A stretch of DNA of 64,000 nucleotides from Sulfobacillus acidophilus DSM 10332 (GCA_000237975.1 CP003179.1:1178001-1242000); one strand, 5' to 3'. Shown: positions 18,247-26,522, counted from the first letter of the stretch. The notes: a model not told the origin generated them from the letters alone. Translations and numbers: made by a program.

Positions 18247-19155
18247 GTGACGCAAGGAATTACGCTCGTGGTGTGGGGAATCATGGCGATAAGCATCGGG
18301 GGGGCCATCTGGTTGGGCCTCAATTGGCTCACACACCCCCCTACATTACCCGTTAAATCTGCATCGTCTCCCGCCGCCAAGCGGGCCCCCGAATCCACCG
18401 TCAACTCATCATCATCTGTCGCCATGCCTCGATGGGGAAGCCTGGTTTCGTCTTGGGAGGTAAAATTGATCACTCGGGCCATTCGGGGAGGCATCGCGGG
18501 AGGACTTTTGCTTCTAATTTTTGGGATTCTCCAAAACGCAGGAGCCGCGATAGCGTTTGGGATCATTGGATGGATGGCCCCGGCCTTGATCGCAGAAATC
18601 ATGGGCGAAACCCGCTGGGCGCGCCTAGATCGTTCGAGTTTCGCGGCCATGACCAATGCCCATTTTTTTCTCGAACGGGGGACGCCCGTGGTTGAAACAT
18701 TTCGGCGGGTTTTCGAGAGTGCCCAACCCAGTTTTCGGCGCTGGTTTCGACCGATGCTCTTAGGAGAGGCGGCAGGGCAGCCCCTCGAATCCACTCTGCA
18801 TCAACAGGCCGAAGCATTACAACATCAAGAACTTATGGTAGCCGCGGATATTTTGGCCGCCGAACGTCAATATGGGCAGACCGCTGCGACGTTTCATCGG
18901 TTGCTCACCTTGTGGAACGACCGAATAGAATTAGACGGCGAACGGCGGGGGACGTTATCAACCTTTGTCTTGATGGGTCACCTCTTTATTTTGATAGGGA
19001 TAACAGGCTTTTTCTATTTCGTGGTGGCAAATCCTGTAGTCCGGTCGCATGCGCATACCGGCGCCGGAGGGATGGTGATCGCTATTAGTGCCTGGCTTTT
19101 GGCAGGGGCTGTGGCCTGGCATACCCGTTTTTTGCGGGCTATGCATCAACGATAA
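18247..19155 (+). CDS. TadB-like pilus assembly platform protein
   Basis: The 302-residue membrane protein has an N-terminal anchor, a Ser/Pro-rich linker, a middle pair of hydrophobic segments (~80-110), a cytoplasmic GspF-like helical domain (VVETFRRVFESAQPSFRR and following) and two C-terminal membrane segments. This is the TadB layout; TadB and TadC form the inner-membrane platform on which TadA acts. The GTG start at 18247 has AAAGGGGCG upstream. It is followed 24 bp later by tadC. Confidence 0.8.
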   Translation: MTQGITLVVWGIMAISIGGAIWLGLNWLTHPPTLPVKSASSPAAKRAPESTVNSSSSVAMPRWGSLVSSWEVKLITRAIRGGIAGGLLLLIFGILQNAGAAIAFGIIGWMAPALIAEIMGETRWARLDRSSFAAMTNAHFFLERGTPVVETFRRVFESAQPSFRRWFRPMLLGEAAGQPLESTLHQQAEALQHQELMVAADILAAERQYGQTAATFHRLLTLWNDRIELDGERRGTLSTFVLMGHLFILIGITGFFYFVVANPVVRSHAHTGAGGMVIAISAWLLAGAVAWHTRFLRAMHQR

Positions 19156-19179
19156 CAAGGAACCAGGCGGGCGATTATT

Positions 19180-19989
19180 GTGACAAGAATTTCCGAACCA
19201 GAAGTATTACTCGTTATCGGGATCTTTTGGGGCATTTGGGGATGGCTATTACTGACCCTCCTCGAGACCCCCCGCGCCTTGTCGTGGCGAACCAAGAATG
19301 CGGAAAGCTCTCGCTTTCAATGGATTGAATCTCGATTGTCACCGTTCCTGTTGGACGAATACCGCATTTTATCTCTGACCCCCGGACAACTTCTCGGAGT
19401 CGGGGGCCTCATAGGATTCGGAACGGCCCTCTTGTTAATCGTGGTTCATCATCCCCTTTTAGCCCCGCTGGGATTTGGAGCAGGACTCTGGTTTGGCCCC
19501 CAATGGTGGATTCAATCACAATACCAAACCTTTCAACGCCAATTGCGTCAGGATTTTCCTACGATCATTATGTTGCTCCAGATCTATTTTGATCTAAATA
19601 TGTCCTTACTCGATGCCCTGCGGCGCATTCGTGGCGCCTTATCGAGTAGCGGGCGTCGAGAAATTGATCGTATCTTAAGTGGATTTGCCGAAGATCGGGG
19701 GGATGAATCCCTCACTGAATGGGGCCGACGGAGCCATATTGTTGAGTATCAATTATTAGCTTCCACGCTGATTGCTCAACGGGGAATGCAATTACGCAGC
19801 GATATGCTCACCCCACTGAATACGTTGTTAAATACGGCGCGGCAACAAGCCTTGCGAAGCCAAACCCGGCGATTAAATGCTTTGGCGGTATTAACGCCCA
19901 GCCTAGCCGTTTTTGCCGTCGTTATCCTTTATTTTTTCAGCATGATTGCGCACATTTCCGGCCTCTCCCTCGTTACACACTATTTTTAA
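19180..19989 (+). CDS. TadC-like pilus assembly platform protein
   Basis: The 269-residue membrane protein has an N-terminal anchor, two hydrophobic segments at ~65-110, a GspF-type helical domain (LRQDFPTIIMLLQIYFDLN, LDALRRIRGAL) and a C-terminal membrane segment. Length and topology match TadC and the gene directly follows tadB. It starts with GTG at 19180. It ends this transcription unit: an excellent intrinsic terminator lies 43 bp downstream. Confidence 0.8.
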   Translation: MTRISEPEVLLVIGIFWGIWGWLLLTLLETPRALSWRTKNAESSRFQWIESRLSPFLLDEYRILSLTPGQLLGVGGLIGFGTALLLIVVHHPLLAPLGFGAGLWFGPQWWIQSQYQTFQRQLRQDFPTIIMLLQIYFDLNMSLLDALRRIRGALSSSGRREIDRILSGFAEDRGDESLTEWGRRSHIVEYQLLASTLIAQRGMQLRSDMLTPLNTLLNTARQQALRSQTRRLNALAVLTPSLAVFAVVILYFFSMIAHISGLSLVTHYF

Positions 19990-20032
19990 CGCACCGTTAT
20001 GAAGTCATGACCCCCCGCCCCCGCTCTACCCC

Positions 20033-20066
20033 CGCCCAAACGATCCGGCTCGTTTGGGCGTTTTTT
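20033..20066 (+). terminator. Intrinsic terminator after tadC
   Basis: CGCCCAAACGA (20033-20043) pairs perfectly with TCGTTTGGGCG (20050-20060), followed by TTTTTTG. It isolates the pilin gene from the upstream tad operon. Confidence 0.92.
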
Positions 20067-20124
20067 GATCGCGCCCCCCTGATAGGGGCCGGCGATCTAA
20101 AACTTCAACATGGAGGTACAAAAC

Positions 20125-20358
20125 ATGGTACAAGCCTTGCGGAATCTCGCCATTCGGGGGTACGCTGCCTGGATTGCTCGCACCGACACTCGGGGGGAAG
20201 GTCATACGGGGTCCAATATTATTTGGATTATCGCGGTCATCGTTCTAGGAGGGGTCATTTTAGGCTTTGTCGCCGGGGCCGGAACGGCTTGGATGCACAA
20301 CAACTTTAACACCGTCACGCAGATGAATCCCGGCAGTAATGTAACCACAACGGGTTAA
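20125..20358 (+). CDS. Flp/Tad-type major pilin candidate
   Basis: The 77-residue protein has a short basic leader, a 25-residue hydrophobic helix (IIWIIAVIVLGGVILGFVAG) and a short polar tail. Aligning RGEG-HTGSN with Flp prepilins places the leader-peptidase cut after GEG, with Thr at +2 as in many Flp pilins but Asn at +5 where glutamate is usual. Two prepilin peptidases are encoded nearby. ATG 20125 is chosen because GGAGGT lies 8 bases upstream; ATG 20110 precedes that site. The gene stands alone between two strong hairpins, consistent with separate, high expression of the structural subunit. Confidence 0.72.
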   Translation: MVQALRNLAIRGYAAWIARTDTRGEGHTGSNIIWIIAVIVLGGVILGFVAGAGTAWMHNNFNTVTQMNPGSNVTTTG

Positions 20359-20369
20359 TGAGCCATTCG

Positions 20370-20403
20370 CCCCCTCCCCCCACTAATCCACCGGGGGAGG
20401 GGG
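20370..20403 (+). terminator. Hairpin after the pilin gene
   Basis: CCCCCTCCCCC (20370-20380) pairs perfectly with GGGGGAGGGGG (20393-20403); TTAAATA follows. Together with the terminator at 20033-20066 it makes the pilin gene a one-gene unit. Confidence 0.7.
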
Positions 20404-20442
20404 TTAAATAGGCGTTCCTCTGATCAGAAGGGGGAAATCAGG

Positions 20443-21399
20443 ATGCGCGACAGCACGCTATGGAAGCGGCCCTGGCGATGGGCGGGGGAGGGGACTACCG
20501 CAGGATCGGTCATCGCCTTAATTTTGTTAACCTTTGGCTTAACGGGCGGCATAGCACTCCAGCGAGTATTGCATACGGATAACGTATTAACCCAAGCCGC
20601 AACAATTGCGTTGCAATCCGAAGAGCAAAACGGATGTTGGACCGCGGCGACCACGCAAGCGGTAAGCAACACCTTAAAAGCCGGGGGGCTTGTGCCCAGC
20701 GCGGCTAAAGTAACCCAGTATACTGGCTCCACGCAATCCTATGGACAACCCGTCGTGGCCGGAATTCAATACCCCCTCCAAGTCTCGGTCGTCACTATGC
20801 CCGTTATGACCATTCCTGTCGCTTCGGCAGAATCGGGATCGAGTTTTTATGTTCCCAACGTAAGCGGAGGAACCAACACCGGGTGTACGACGCCGACGCT
20901 GGGGTATTGTCCGCAAACGACCTATCAGACACAATGCACACCCGCCCACCAAGTCTGTCAACCCGTCACATCGCAACAATGCGTCCCGGTCACACAACAA
21001 GTCTGTGGGACATCCTATCAAGAACAATGCGGATATCGGCCCGTTACGTCATATAGTTGTGGCCCCCAATCATCATGCGGATGGACGACACGGACTGTTT
21101 GTTCTCCGACAGAGCGATACGGGCTACTTTGGTGCCTCGGTACACCCAGCGACCCCTATAAATATTGTCACTACGGATGGTATCCAACGACGACTTGTAC
21201 CCCGCAATCGGTATACACTTGCCAAACGACGTATACTTGTGGCTGGCACACGAGCACCCAGTATTCGTGTACAACCGTTCCGGTTACCTCCTGCTCCTAT
21301 CAAACGACCCAATCGTGCCACCTCGTCACCACAACCCAATGCACCACCGTTCCTGAATCGTGTCAACAAGTTCCGGTCACCGTGAACACTTGCGGATAG
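20443..21399 (+). CDS. TadE-like anchored protein with cysteine-rich tail
   Basis: The N-terminus (GEGTTAGSVIALILLTFGLTGG) is a prepilin/TadE-like hydrophobic segment after a short basic leader, a possible substrate of the prepilin peptidases. The exported C-terminal ~175 residues of 318 are built of irregular Cys/Thr/Gln/Val units (TTTQCTTVP, SQQCVPVTQQVC) with about 22 cysteines in total. It may be a minor pilin or pilus-tip protein held by disulfides; this is inference. Tad pseudopilins normally lack such a tail, so the fusion is unusual. ATG 20443 follows GGGGAAATCAGG. Confidence 0.62.
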   Translation: MRDSTLWKRPWRWAGEGTTAGSVIALILLTFGLTGGIALQRVLHTDNVLTQAATIALQSEEQNGCWTAATTQAVSNTLKAGGLVPSAAKVTQYTGSTQSYGQPVVAGIQYPLQVSVVTMPVMTIPVASAESGSSFYVPNVSGGTNTGCTTPTLGYCPQTTYQTQCTPAHQVCQPVTSQQCVPVTQQVCGTSYQEQCGYRPVTSYSCGPQSSCGWTTRTVCSPTERYGLLWCLGTPSDPYKYCHYGWYPTTTCTPQSVYTCQTTYTCGWHTSTQYSCTTVPVTSCSYQTTQSCHLVTTTQCTTVPESCQQVPVTVNTCG

Positions 21400-21425
21400 T
21401 CGGATCACCCAACGGAGGAAAGTTC

Positions 21426-21977
21426 ATGGCTGCGATCTTATGGGGATGGTTTTTCCTCGTCCTCGGCCTGTTTGCGTGGACGGATTACCAGGGCGTGGCC
21501 CAACTGAATACGACCATTCAAACGATTAGTGGTGAGGTTCAACACGCGGTCGCGGGCAGTCTTATGCGTCCCGTGACGGCGCCGGGCGGCGGAGGCTATA
21601 TCAACGAAAGCCTTCAAGGACAAACCGTGCAATTCAGTCTCAACGGCATCATGCAAGGAACCGCCACCCTCTTGCACGACACTGATCCGAGCAGTATCGT
21701 GACCTTTACCCCTTCGGGAGGATTAGCCTGGTCCTTACCGGCGGCTCAACAATCCGCATTTCGTTTAACCGGCCCGGTTTTGATTGACCCTGTTCAATGC
21801 GTATCGTCCACCCGACCGCCCCAAATCACCACTCAAGTCGTGATACCGATGAGCTTGCCGATTCCCCTTGTTCAACAGTGGTGGTCCGCAACGGTTACGC
21901 AAACAATTACCATTCCCGTTGCGGGACAAGCCCCGCAAGACCAATTTAATGCGACCCAGTCATTAACATGCTCTTAA
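21426..21977 (+). CDS. TadE/TadF-like membrane-anchored protein
   Basis: The 183-residue product has an N-terminal membrane segment (ILWGWFFLVLGLFAW) and an exported beta-rich, Thr/Pro-rich domain with two cysteines. Size, topology and place between the TadE-like gene and cpaB suggest a minor pilin or pilus accessory protein. No specific family motif is visible. ATG 21426 is supported by GGAGGAAAG just upstream. Confidence 0.55.
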   Translation: MAAILWGWFFLVLGLFAWTDYQGVAQLNTTIQTISGEVQHAVAGSLMRPVTAPGGGGYINESLQGQTVQFSLNGIMQGTATLLHDTDPSSIVTFTPSGGLAWSLPAAQQSAFRLTGPVLIDPVQCVSSTRPPQITTQVVIPMSLPIPLVQQWWSATVTQTITIPVAGQAPQDQFNATQSLTCS

Positions 21978-22034
21978 ATTCGTGCCATTTCTGGTTCAGA
22001 AGGAAGGGGGAATGGGGGATTCGCCCCATGCTCG

Positions 22035-22745
22035 ATGCATAATGCCATCAAATTCGTGATTGCGACTAGTATCGCCGGGGCCGCGACATTCGCGGCCTGG
22101 CATGCAACTCGGCCCGCCGCTTTAACGTCCGTCGCCGTCGTCACCCAACCCGTGGCGGCTTGGACTCCCTTGTCGCCCACGAGTGTCGCCTGGCTCCGTG
22201 TAGCCAATCCGCCCGCCGGCGCCATTACCCAGCCCCAGGCTATGGCCCATTTCATCACGAATGCTCCCCTAGCCGCCGGGACGATCCTCACCCTCAACGA
22301 TAATTGGTCCGTCAACCCCAATGGCCTTCATGCGGGGGAAGTCCAATGGATTGTTCCAGTCACCGAATCGACGAGCGGGTTGGCCGGCGTCGGACAACGA
22401 GTGGATGTTTGGGATGTGGCTAATGGGCAACCGATTTTGATTGCCCAAGGGGTTCGCGTCATTGGACTCTTTACCAGTAACGGACAACCGATTCTGGCCT
22501 CGACCCCTGCGATGGCCGCCAGTAGTACTGGCGATTCCACGAATAATCCGGGGTCTGTGGGGCTAATGGCCTTGGCGGTTCCGGCTCAGGATATGTCCGT
22601 CTTATTAGGTCTGGCGAATCCTGCTTTTGTCGTCGATCCGAATGCGACCCATTTCGTTTGGCGATGGGGCGGGCCGCCCTCAGCCCCCCCCGCTAAGGTT
22701 CCGGGAACCCCTCCGCCTGCCCCGGCGTCGAATCCCAAGCCATGA
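22035..22745 (+). CDS. CpaB/RcpC-like SAF-domain pilus protein
   Basis: The 236-residue protein has an N-terminal anchor (residues ~5-25) then a SAF domain: VVTQPVAAWTPLSPTSVAWLRV, APLAAGTILT, and a second part VPVTESTSGLAGVGQRVDVWDV typical of CpaB/RcpC. In diderm bacteria CpaB works with the secretin; in monoderms it probably organises the pilus at the wall. The C-terminus is Pro-rich. The stop codon overlaps the prepilin-peptidase start (ATGA), so the two are translationally coupled. Confidence 0.8.
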   Translation: MHNAIKFVIATSIAGAATFAAWHATRPAALTSVAVVTQPVAAWTPLSPTSVAWLRVANPPAGAITQPQAMAHFITNAPLAAGTILTLNDNWSVNPNGLHAGEVQWIVPVTESTSGLAGVGQRVDVWDVANGQPILIAQGVRVIGLFTSNGQPILASTPAMAASSTGDSTNNPGSVGLMALAVPAQDMSVLLGLANPAFVVDPNATHFVWRWGGPPSAPPAKVPGTPPPAPASNPKP

Positions 22746-23182
22746 TCCGGTTGAGCGCCCCGATATCGTATCTCCCGACCGTCATTCTATGGTTCGCAAC
22801 GGGCATCGCAGCCTGGCACGATTGGCGCGTTCATCGAATCCCCCCGTTTTGGATAGGGGTGGCGGTGGGAACGACGGGGATTTGGCTGCTTCTTGGGGTC
22901 TGGCCGATATCCCGCTTGCTTTGGGGGGCGGGAATTTGGGGGTTTTATGAACTCGGATTGCGCAGGATGCCCGAATCCGTGGGATGGGGCGATGTCCAGT
23001 GGGCGACCTTGCTCATGATTGGGCTAGGCCCGTGGGGCATTATCCCCATTCTCGCCGGACATCTGGGCATCGAATATTTCCATTGGCGATACCCCCATCG
23101 GGTGGGGCATCCGTGGATGCCCGGCGCATGGGGGGGTCTCACCGGCTTGGGACTCTTTTGGATCATTTGGGTACACGGATAA
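22742..23182 (+). CDS. Prepilin peptidase, CpaA/TadV type (A24)
   Basis: This aspartic membrane protease cleaves prepilin leaders. The 146-residue polytopic protein has the two family aspartates in context: HD27WRVHRIP near the first membrane segment and GWGD83VQ, the GxGD motif. Length matches the short CpaA/TadV type without a methylase domain. Likely substrates are the Flp-like pilin (20125) and the TadE-like protein (20443). It overlaps cpaB by four bases. Confidence 0.87.
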   Translation: MIRLSAPISYLPTVILWFATGIAAWHDWRVHRIPPFWIGVAVGTTGIWLLLGVWPISRLLWGAGIWGFYELGLRRMPESVGWGDVQWATLLMIGLGPWGIIPILAGHLGIEYFHWRYPHRVGHPWMPGAWGGLTGLGLFWIIWVHG

Positions 23183-23218
23183 TGATCAATTTTCTATAGC
23201 GGCGAGAGAGGTGAAGTG

Positions 23219-23803
23219 ATGGCTTCACAACAAATCTGGGTTCGTTGGGATTTGCCGAATGTCGCGCCCCCGCCGGCCGCTTATCAACCGATGATTGTCG
23301 CGTGGATTTTCGGGGGAGTGGGGTATCTCTTCGGGGTAACGGAGGTGCCGGTCGGCCCGTGGCGGGCTTTGTGGATTGTCGGGATTACCGGAGTGGCGGT
23401 TTGGGGCTGGGCCCTCATGTGGCGACGCACGACGGAACCCGCTTTGTGGGATGGGCACCGAGTGATCGGGCAACAGTCCGGAGTATCGGCGGTGGTGGCG
23501 GGCTGGGTACCGGCGGTGCCCGGAGGGCGATGGGGCGGAATCATCGGCAAAGGCTTCGTACAGGGCCTCTTTGGTGGCTGGGTCATCGCGGCTGCGCATT
23601 TGCCGGGATCTATCGGGCATGGATTCACGACGGTTTATGCGGCGCCGATGGCCCTATGGCGGCGGGATGCCCTCGCGCTGGGGTTGGGCCTCGTGATTCC
23701 GGGGGCGTTCATGATGCCATGGAACACACCCTATCGAGCGTATGACGATCAATATAACCTGATCGCTATGGGATGGTTTGCAAAGCCCCCTCAACTCCCT
23801 TGA
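23219..23803 (+). CDS. Unknown membrane protein of the Tad locus
   Basis: The 194-residue protein has two N-terminal membrane segments (~28-65) joined by a tight turn, a soluble stretch with GHRVIGQQSGVS, and hydrophobic C-terminal segments rich in Gly and Trp. I do not recognise the family. It lies between the prepilin peptidase and the PilZ-like gene, so a pilus role is likely by position only. ATG 23219 and the immediately preceding GTG 23216 both fit the GAGAGGTG site. Confidence 0.55.
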   Translation: MASQQIWVRWDLPNVAPPPAAYQPMIVAWIFGGVGYLFGVTEVPVGPWRALWIVGITGVAVWGWALMWRRTTEPALWDGHRVIGQQSGVSAVVAGWVPAVPGGRWGGIIGKGFVQGLFGGWVIAAAHLPGSIGHGFTTVYAAPMALWRRDALALGLGLVIPGAFMMPWNTPYRAYDDQYNLIAMGWFAKPPQLP

Positions 23804-23867
23804 CCGGCTTCATCCGCTCATAACTCCTCGCATTTTAAGACAATCAGGCTTAATAAGGAGGTATCTT

Positions 23868-24539
23868 ATGCACCTGGCTCCTCCGCAGGTTCCGACCACG
23901 AATGATCCCCGTCTTCAACGCCCTCCGTTATATGTTCCCGTTCGACTCCATCATCCGCTTCGGGGGGCGCAAGAAACGTGGACGACCATGATTCGTTTAC
24001 GATTGCCCACCGAAGATTTACTGGCAGCGCCGTTGACCTGGCCCCAAAATACGCCGTGGCCGGACGGCGATACGGTTTTGACCTGGCACCACCAAGGGCA
24101 AGCCTTACAATACCCCGTTCATTTAACAACGGCATCCGGAGCGATCAATTATTGGCGAATTCGCTACCGAGGCCCTGCGGAAATCATCAACGAACGTCAG
24201 GAATGGCGCAATACCGAATGGACATTGTGGGGGCGGATTTGGCCGTTAACCGACGTTCAACTCGCGCACACCACGCGCAGCTATGACTTTTCGCCTAGTG
24301 CTATTCGTCTCTGGCTAAACACCATGACAACCCCGGATACCCTCTGGGGGGTGGAATGGCGCTTAGACGATAATGCCAAAATTACCGGAACGATGCGCGT
24401 CATTCGCCAAGAAACGCAGTCCACCACCTGGCGATATCAACGCGGGTGGATCACGGTGATGCGCTGGGAACAATTTGGCCCGGCCCACGATCAGGCGTGG
24501 CGCCTTTTCTGTTGGAAACATCAACCGAAAATCTTATAG
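23868..24539 (+). CDS. YcgR-type PilZ-like c-di-GMP receptor
   Basis: The 223-residue soluble protein resembles YcgR proteins: an N-terminal beta domain (~15-105) with DTVLTWHHQGQALQYPVHL, then a PilZ-like domain. The PilZ ligand motif RxxxR is present as R110-QEW-R114; the second motif D/NxSxxG appears as D140-FSPSA, with Ala replacing Gly. The downstream strands (GTMRVIRQ, the tail DQAWRLFCWKHQ) follow PilZ order. Such proteins bind cyclic di-GMP and switch pili, flagella or polymer synthesis. Placement after the Tad genes suggests pilus control. ATG 23868 follows AAGGAGGT; an upstream TTG would overlap the previous gene. Confidence 0.6.
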   Translation: MHLAPPQVPTTNDPRLQRPPLYVPVRLHHPLRGAQETWTTMIRLRLPTEDLLAAPLTWPQNTPWPDGDTVLTWHHQGQALQYPVHLTTASGAINYWRIRYRGPAEIINERQEWRNTEWTLWGRIWPLTDVQLAHTTRSYDFSPSAIRLWLNTMTTPDTLWGVEWRLDDNAKITGTMRVIRQETQSTTWRYQRGWITVMRWEQFGPAHDQAWRLFCWKHQPKIL

Positions 24540-24566
24540 CGCAAAAGGGACCGTCGATAAAACTCC

Positions 24567-26009
24567 ATGAACACCAAACATCCGATAATTGCCCCGTTAC
24601 TTGCTCTCACCGCGTTGCTGGCTTTAGCGCCTTTAGCCGGATTCACTTTGCATGGCGATGTCTTCTGGGATTTAGCGACCGGACGATGGGAATGGACGCA
24701 TCACGCCGTCTTGCGGTGGAATCCGTTTTCGTGGGGAGATCACGCCCCCTGGGTCAACAATGAGTGGGGCTGGGGTCTCATCCTTTATACCGCTAGTCGG
24801 TTCGGCCCGTGGGGGCTGTTGAGCGTGGCCGGGCTGGGTATTGTCGGGTGGTGGACCGGATTACGGGCCGTGATGCGGCGTCTCGCCCTCCCTTCGACCG
24901 CGCAATTGGGGATCTTAATTTTGAGCCTGCCCTTCGTCTGGCCGGGCTGGAGCGACCGCCCGCAAATTTGGGCCTATGCCTTCGCTGTATGGGGATGGGT
25001 CGTCTTATGGGATTGGGCCGATCCCCGACATGTCTGGACCTGGCGAGATGGCATCGCCCTTCTCGGCTGGATTCTGTGGGTTCAAATTCATGGGTCTTGG
25101 ATTCTCATCCCGGTGTGGGCCGTCATTTTGTCCACGCGACCGGGGGTCGCCCGCCGCCGGTTGTGGGGGGCGGCGATAGGAGCTTTGGGGCTGGCGGCGG
25201 TCGATAATCCGTGGGGATGGGCCTATGTGCAAAAGGCCCTGTTCACGTCCAGTTCCTCGACGATTGCATCGGCTATCGTCGAATGGTTGCCCCCGTCTTT
25301 TCATCAGGTGTTCGGGGTTTGGCTCCCGTGGATGATTCTCTTAAGCATCTTAACCTGGGGGATGGCCACCCGGCCTTTGTCGATCCGGGTCGAAGGCTGG
25401 CGGTGGATGATGCTAGCGGGTCTGGTAGGAGCTGCCCTTTATGCGGTCCGGTTTGAGCCGTATTTACCGTTGGCGTTGGCGTTGGGATGGCCGGCCCCGT
25501 CGATCCGATTCCCCGCCATTAAGCCCCCCCGATGGGTCGCTCCCGCCCTGTGGGGGATCGTCGGCATGGGGATACTGCTCATTGGCATTCGGATCGCCCC
25601 ATTGCGAACCGCATCCCTGACGGCCCCGCCCTTTGTCGCGGCGAATGTCGAGCTCAATCCCAGTGCCGAACCGGTGGCGGCGGTCGTCTGGCTGCAGCAC
25701 CACCCCGCCCAAGCCCGGCGCGTCTTCAATAATTATCGCATTGGGGGCTATTTGACGTGGATGGGGATTCCCGATTGGATTGACGGGCGCACCGGGTTTT
25801 GGATTCAAACGAGTCATCGATTCACGGCCTATGCGACGGTGATCGACGATCATACGTCGCCCCGTCCGGTCATTGCCGCCGCGCACCCGACCGCCATTCT
25901 CGCCCCCACAACCTCCCCGTGGATTTGGGGCATCACGGGGTGGCAGGGATGGCATGTGGCTTGGCATCAACAAGGCTGGACGATTTTGGTATCCTCAACC
26001 GGCGGATGA
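24567..26009 (+). CDS. GT-C-like polytopic membrane protein
   Basis: The 480-residue protein has ~9-11 membrane segments. The first extracellular loop, GDVFWDLATGRWEWTHH...NPFSW...WVNNEWGWGLILY, matches the acidic-loop signature of a widespread GT-C-like family. The C-terminal exported part has RVFNNYRIGGYLTWMGIP and WIDGRTGFW, also typical of those proteins. GT-C enzymes transfer sugars from polyprenyl-linked donors outside the membrane. A role in glycosylating pilins or surface proteins of this element is plausible but unproven. Confidence 0.65.
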   Translation: MNTKHPIIAPLLALTALLALAPLAGFTLHGDVFWDLATGRWEWTHHAVLRWNPFSWGDHAPWVNNEWGWGLILYTASRFGPWGLLSVAGLGIVGWWTGLRAVMRRLALPSTAQLGILILSLPFVWPGWSDRPQIWAYAFAVWGWVVLWDWADPRHVWTWRDGIALLGWILWVQIHGSWILIPVWAVILSTRPGVARRRLWGAAIGALGLAAVDNPWGWAYVQKALFTSSSSTIASAIVEWLPPSFHQVFGVWLPWMILLSILTWGMATRPLSIRVEGWRWMMLAGLVGAALYAVRFEPYLPLALALGWPAPSIRFPAIKPPRWVAPALWGIVGMGILLIGIRIAPLRTASLTAPPFVAANVELNPSAEPVAAVVWLQHHPAQARRVFNNYRIGGYLTWMGIPDWIDGRTGFWIQTSHRFTAYATVIDDHTSPRPVIAAAHPTAILAPTTSPWIWGITGWQGWHVAWHQQGWTILVSSTGG

Positions 26010-26051
26010 TATAATGAACATCAAGAAATATCAAACGAGGAGGGGCTACGG

Positions 26052-26522
26052 ATGGCGACGGATATGACGCTCAAAATTCCAACCCTGGCGGATTTATGGC
26101 GATGGATTCGGCGCGGGGACTCTCTTGCGCCTCACGAATCCCTTCAACCGTCCGTGATGCCATCCCCGCCCCTCTCGGAGAAGGCTGACGCCCCCCGCAT
26201 TCGACGCATTCGGCCAGTCCCTCCGATGCCCGGCGTCGCGTCGCCGGGGGTGTCGCCGACCCCCATCGTCTCCAACCGGCCCGCGCCGGCCCCGACGCAG
26301 GACCAAGCGGCCCAAACTCGCGAACGCATCGCCGTGCGATGGATTCAGCAACTCCCCTCCGGCACGCCCATTCACGTCCGAACCTTGGCCCAAGTCGGGC
26401 CGTGGCCGATAGGGACAACGTGGCATTTAGTACAACGGATCGCGGCTCGGTATCCGCACCTCGTCGAAGTCAAAGAACAGGAACAGGGGGGCAAACGGAT
26501 TCGAGAATGGTATCGGCGCTAA
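26052..26522 (+). CDS. Unknown protein with possible winged-helix tail
   Basis: The 156-residue protein has a Pro-rich, probably disordered middle (~30-90) and a compact basic C-terminal ~65 residues (IAVRWIQQLPSGTPIHVRTLAQVGPW through KRIREWYRR), whose predicted helices and turn would suit a small winged-helix fold. No membrane segment is seen. It may be a DNA-binding accessory protein. A textbook terminator follows six bases after its stop. AGGAGGGG precedes ATG 26052. Confidence 0.5.
   Translation: MATDMTLKIPTLADLWRWIRRGDSLAPHESLQPSVMPSPPLSEKADAPRIRRIRPVPPMPGVASPGVSPTPIVSNRPAPAPTQDQAAQTRERIAVRWIQQLPSGTPIHVRTLAQVGPWPIGTTWHLVQRIAARYPHLVEVKEQEQGGKRIREWYRR

Noticed and set aside
20090-20115. 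Second attachment core (CTAAAACTTCAA) before the pilin gene
   Set aside because: It matches the junction at 30140 for only 12 bases and then diverges before the tRNA-specific part; probably chance.
20007-20309. A forward frame overlapping the pilin gene
   Set aside because: It reads through the terminator at 20033-20066 and is out of frame with the well-supported pilin.
14883-23182. Competence or type IVa pilus locus
   Set aside because: A CpaF-type ATPase, paired TadB/TadC platform proteins, CpaE and CpaB are Tad hallmarks; no PilT, PilM or PilQ-type genes are present.
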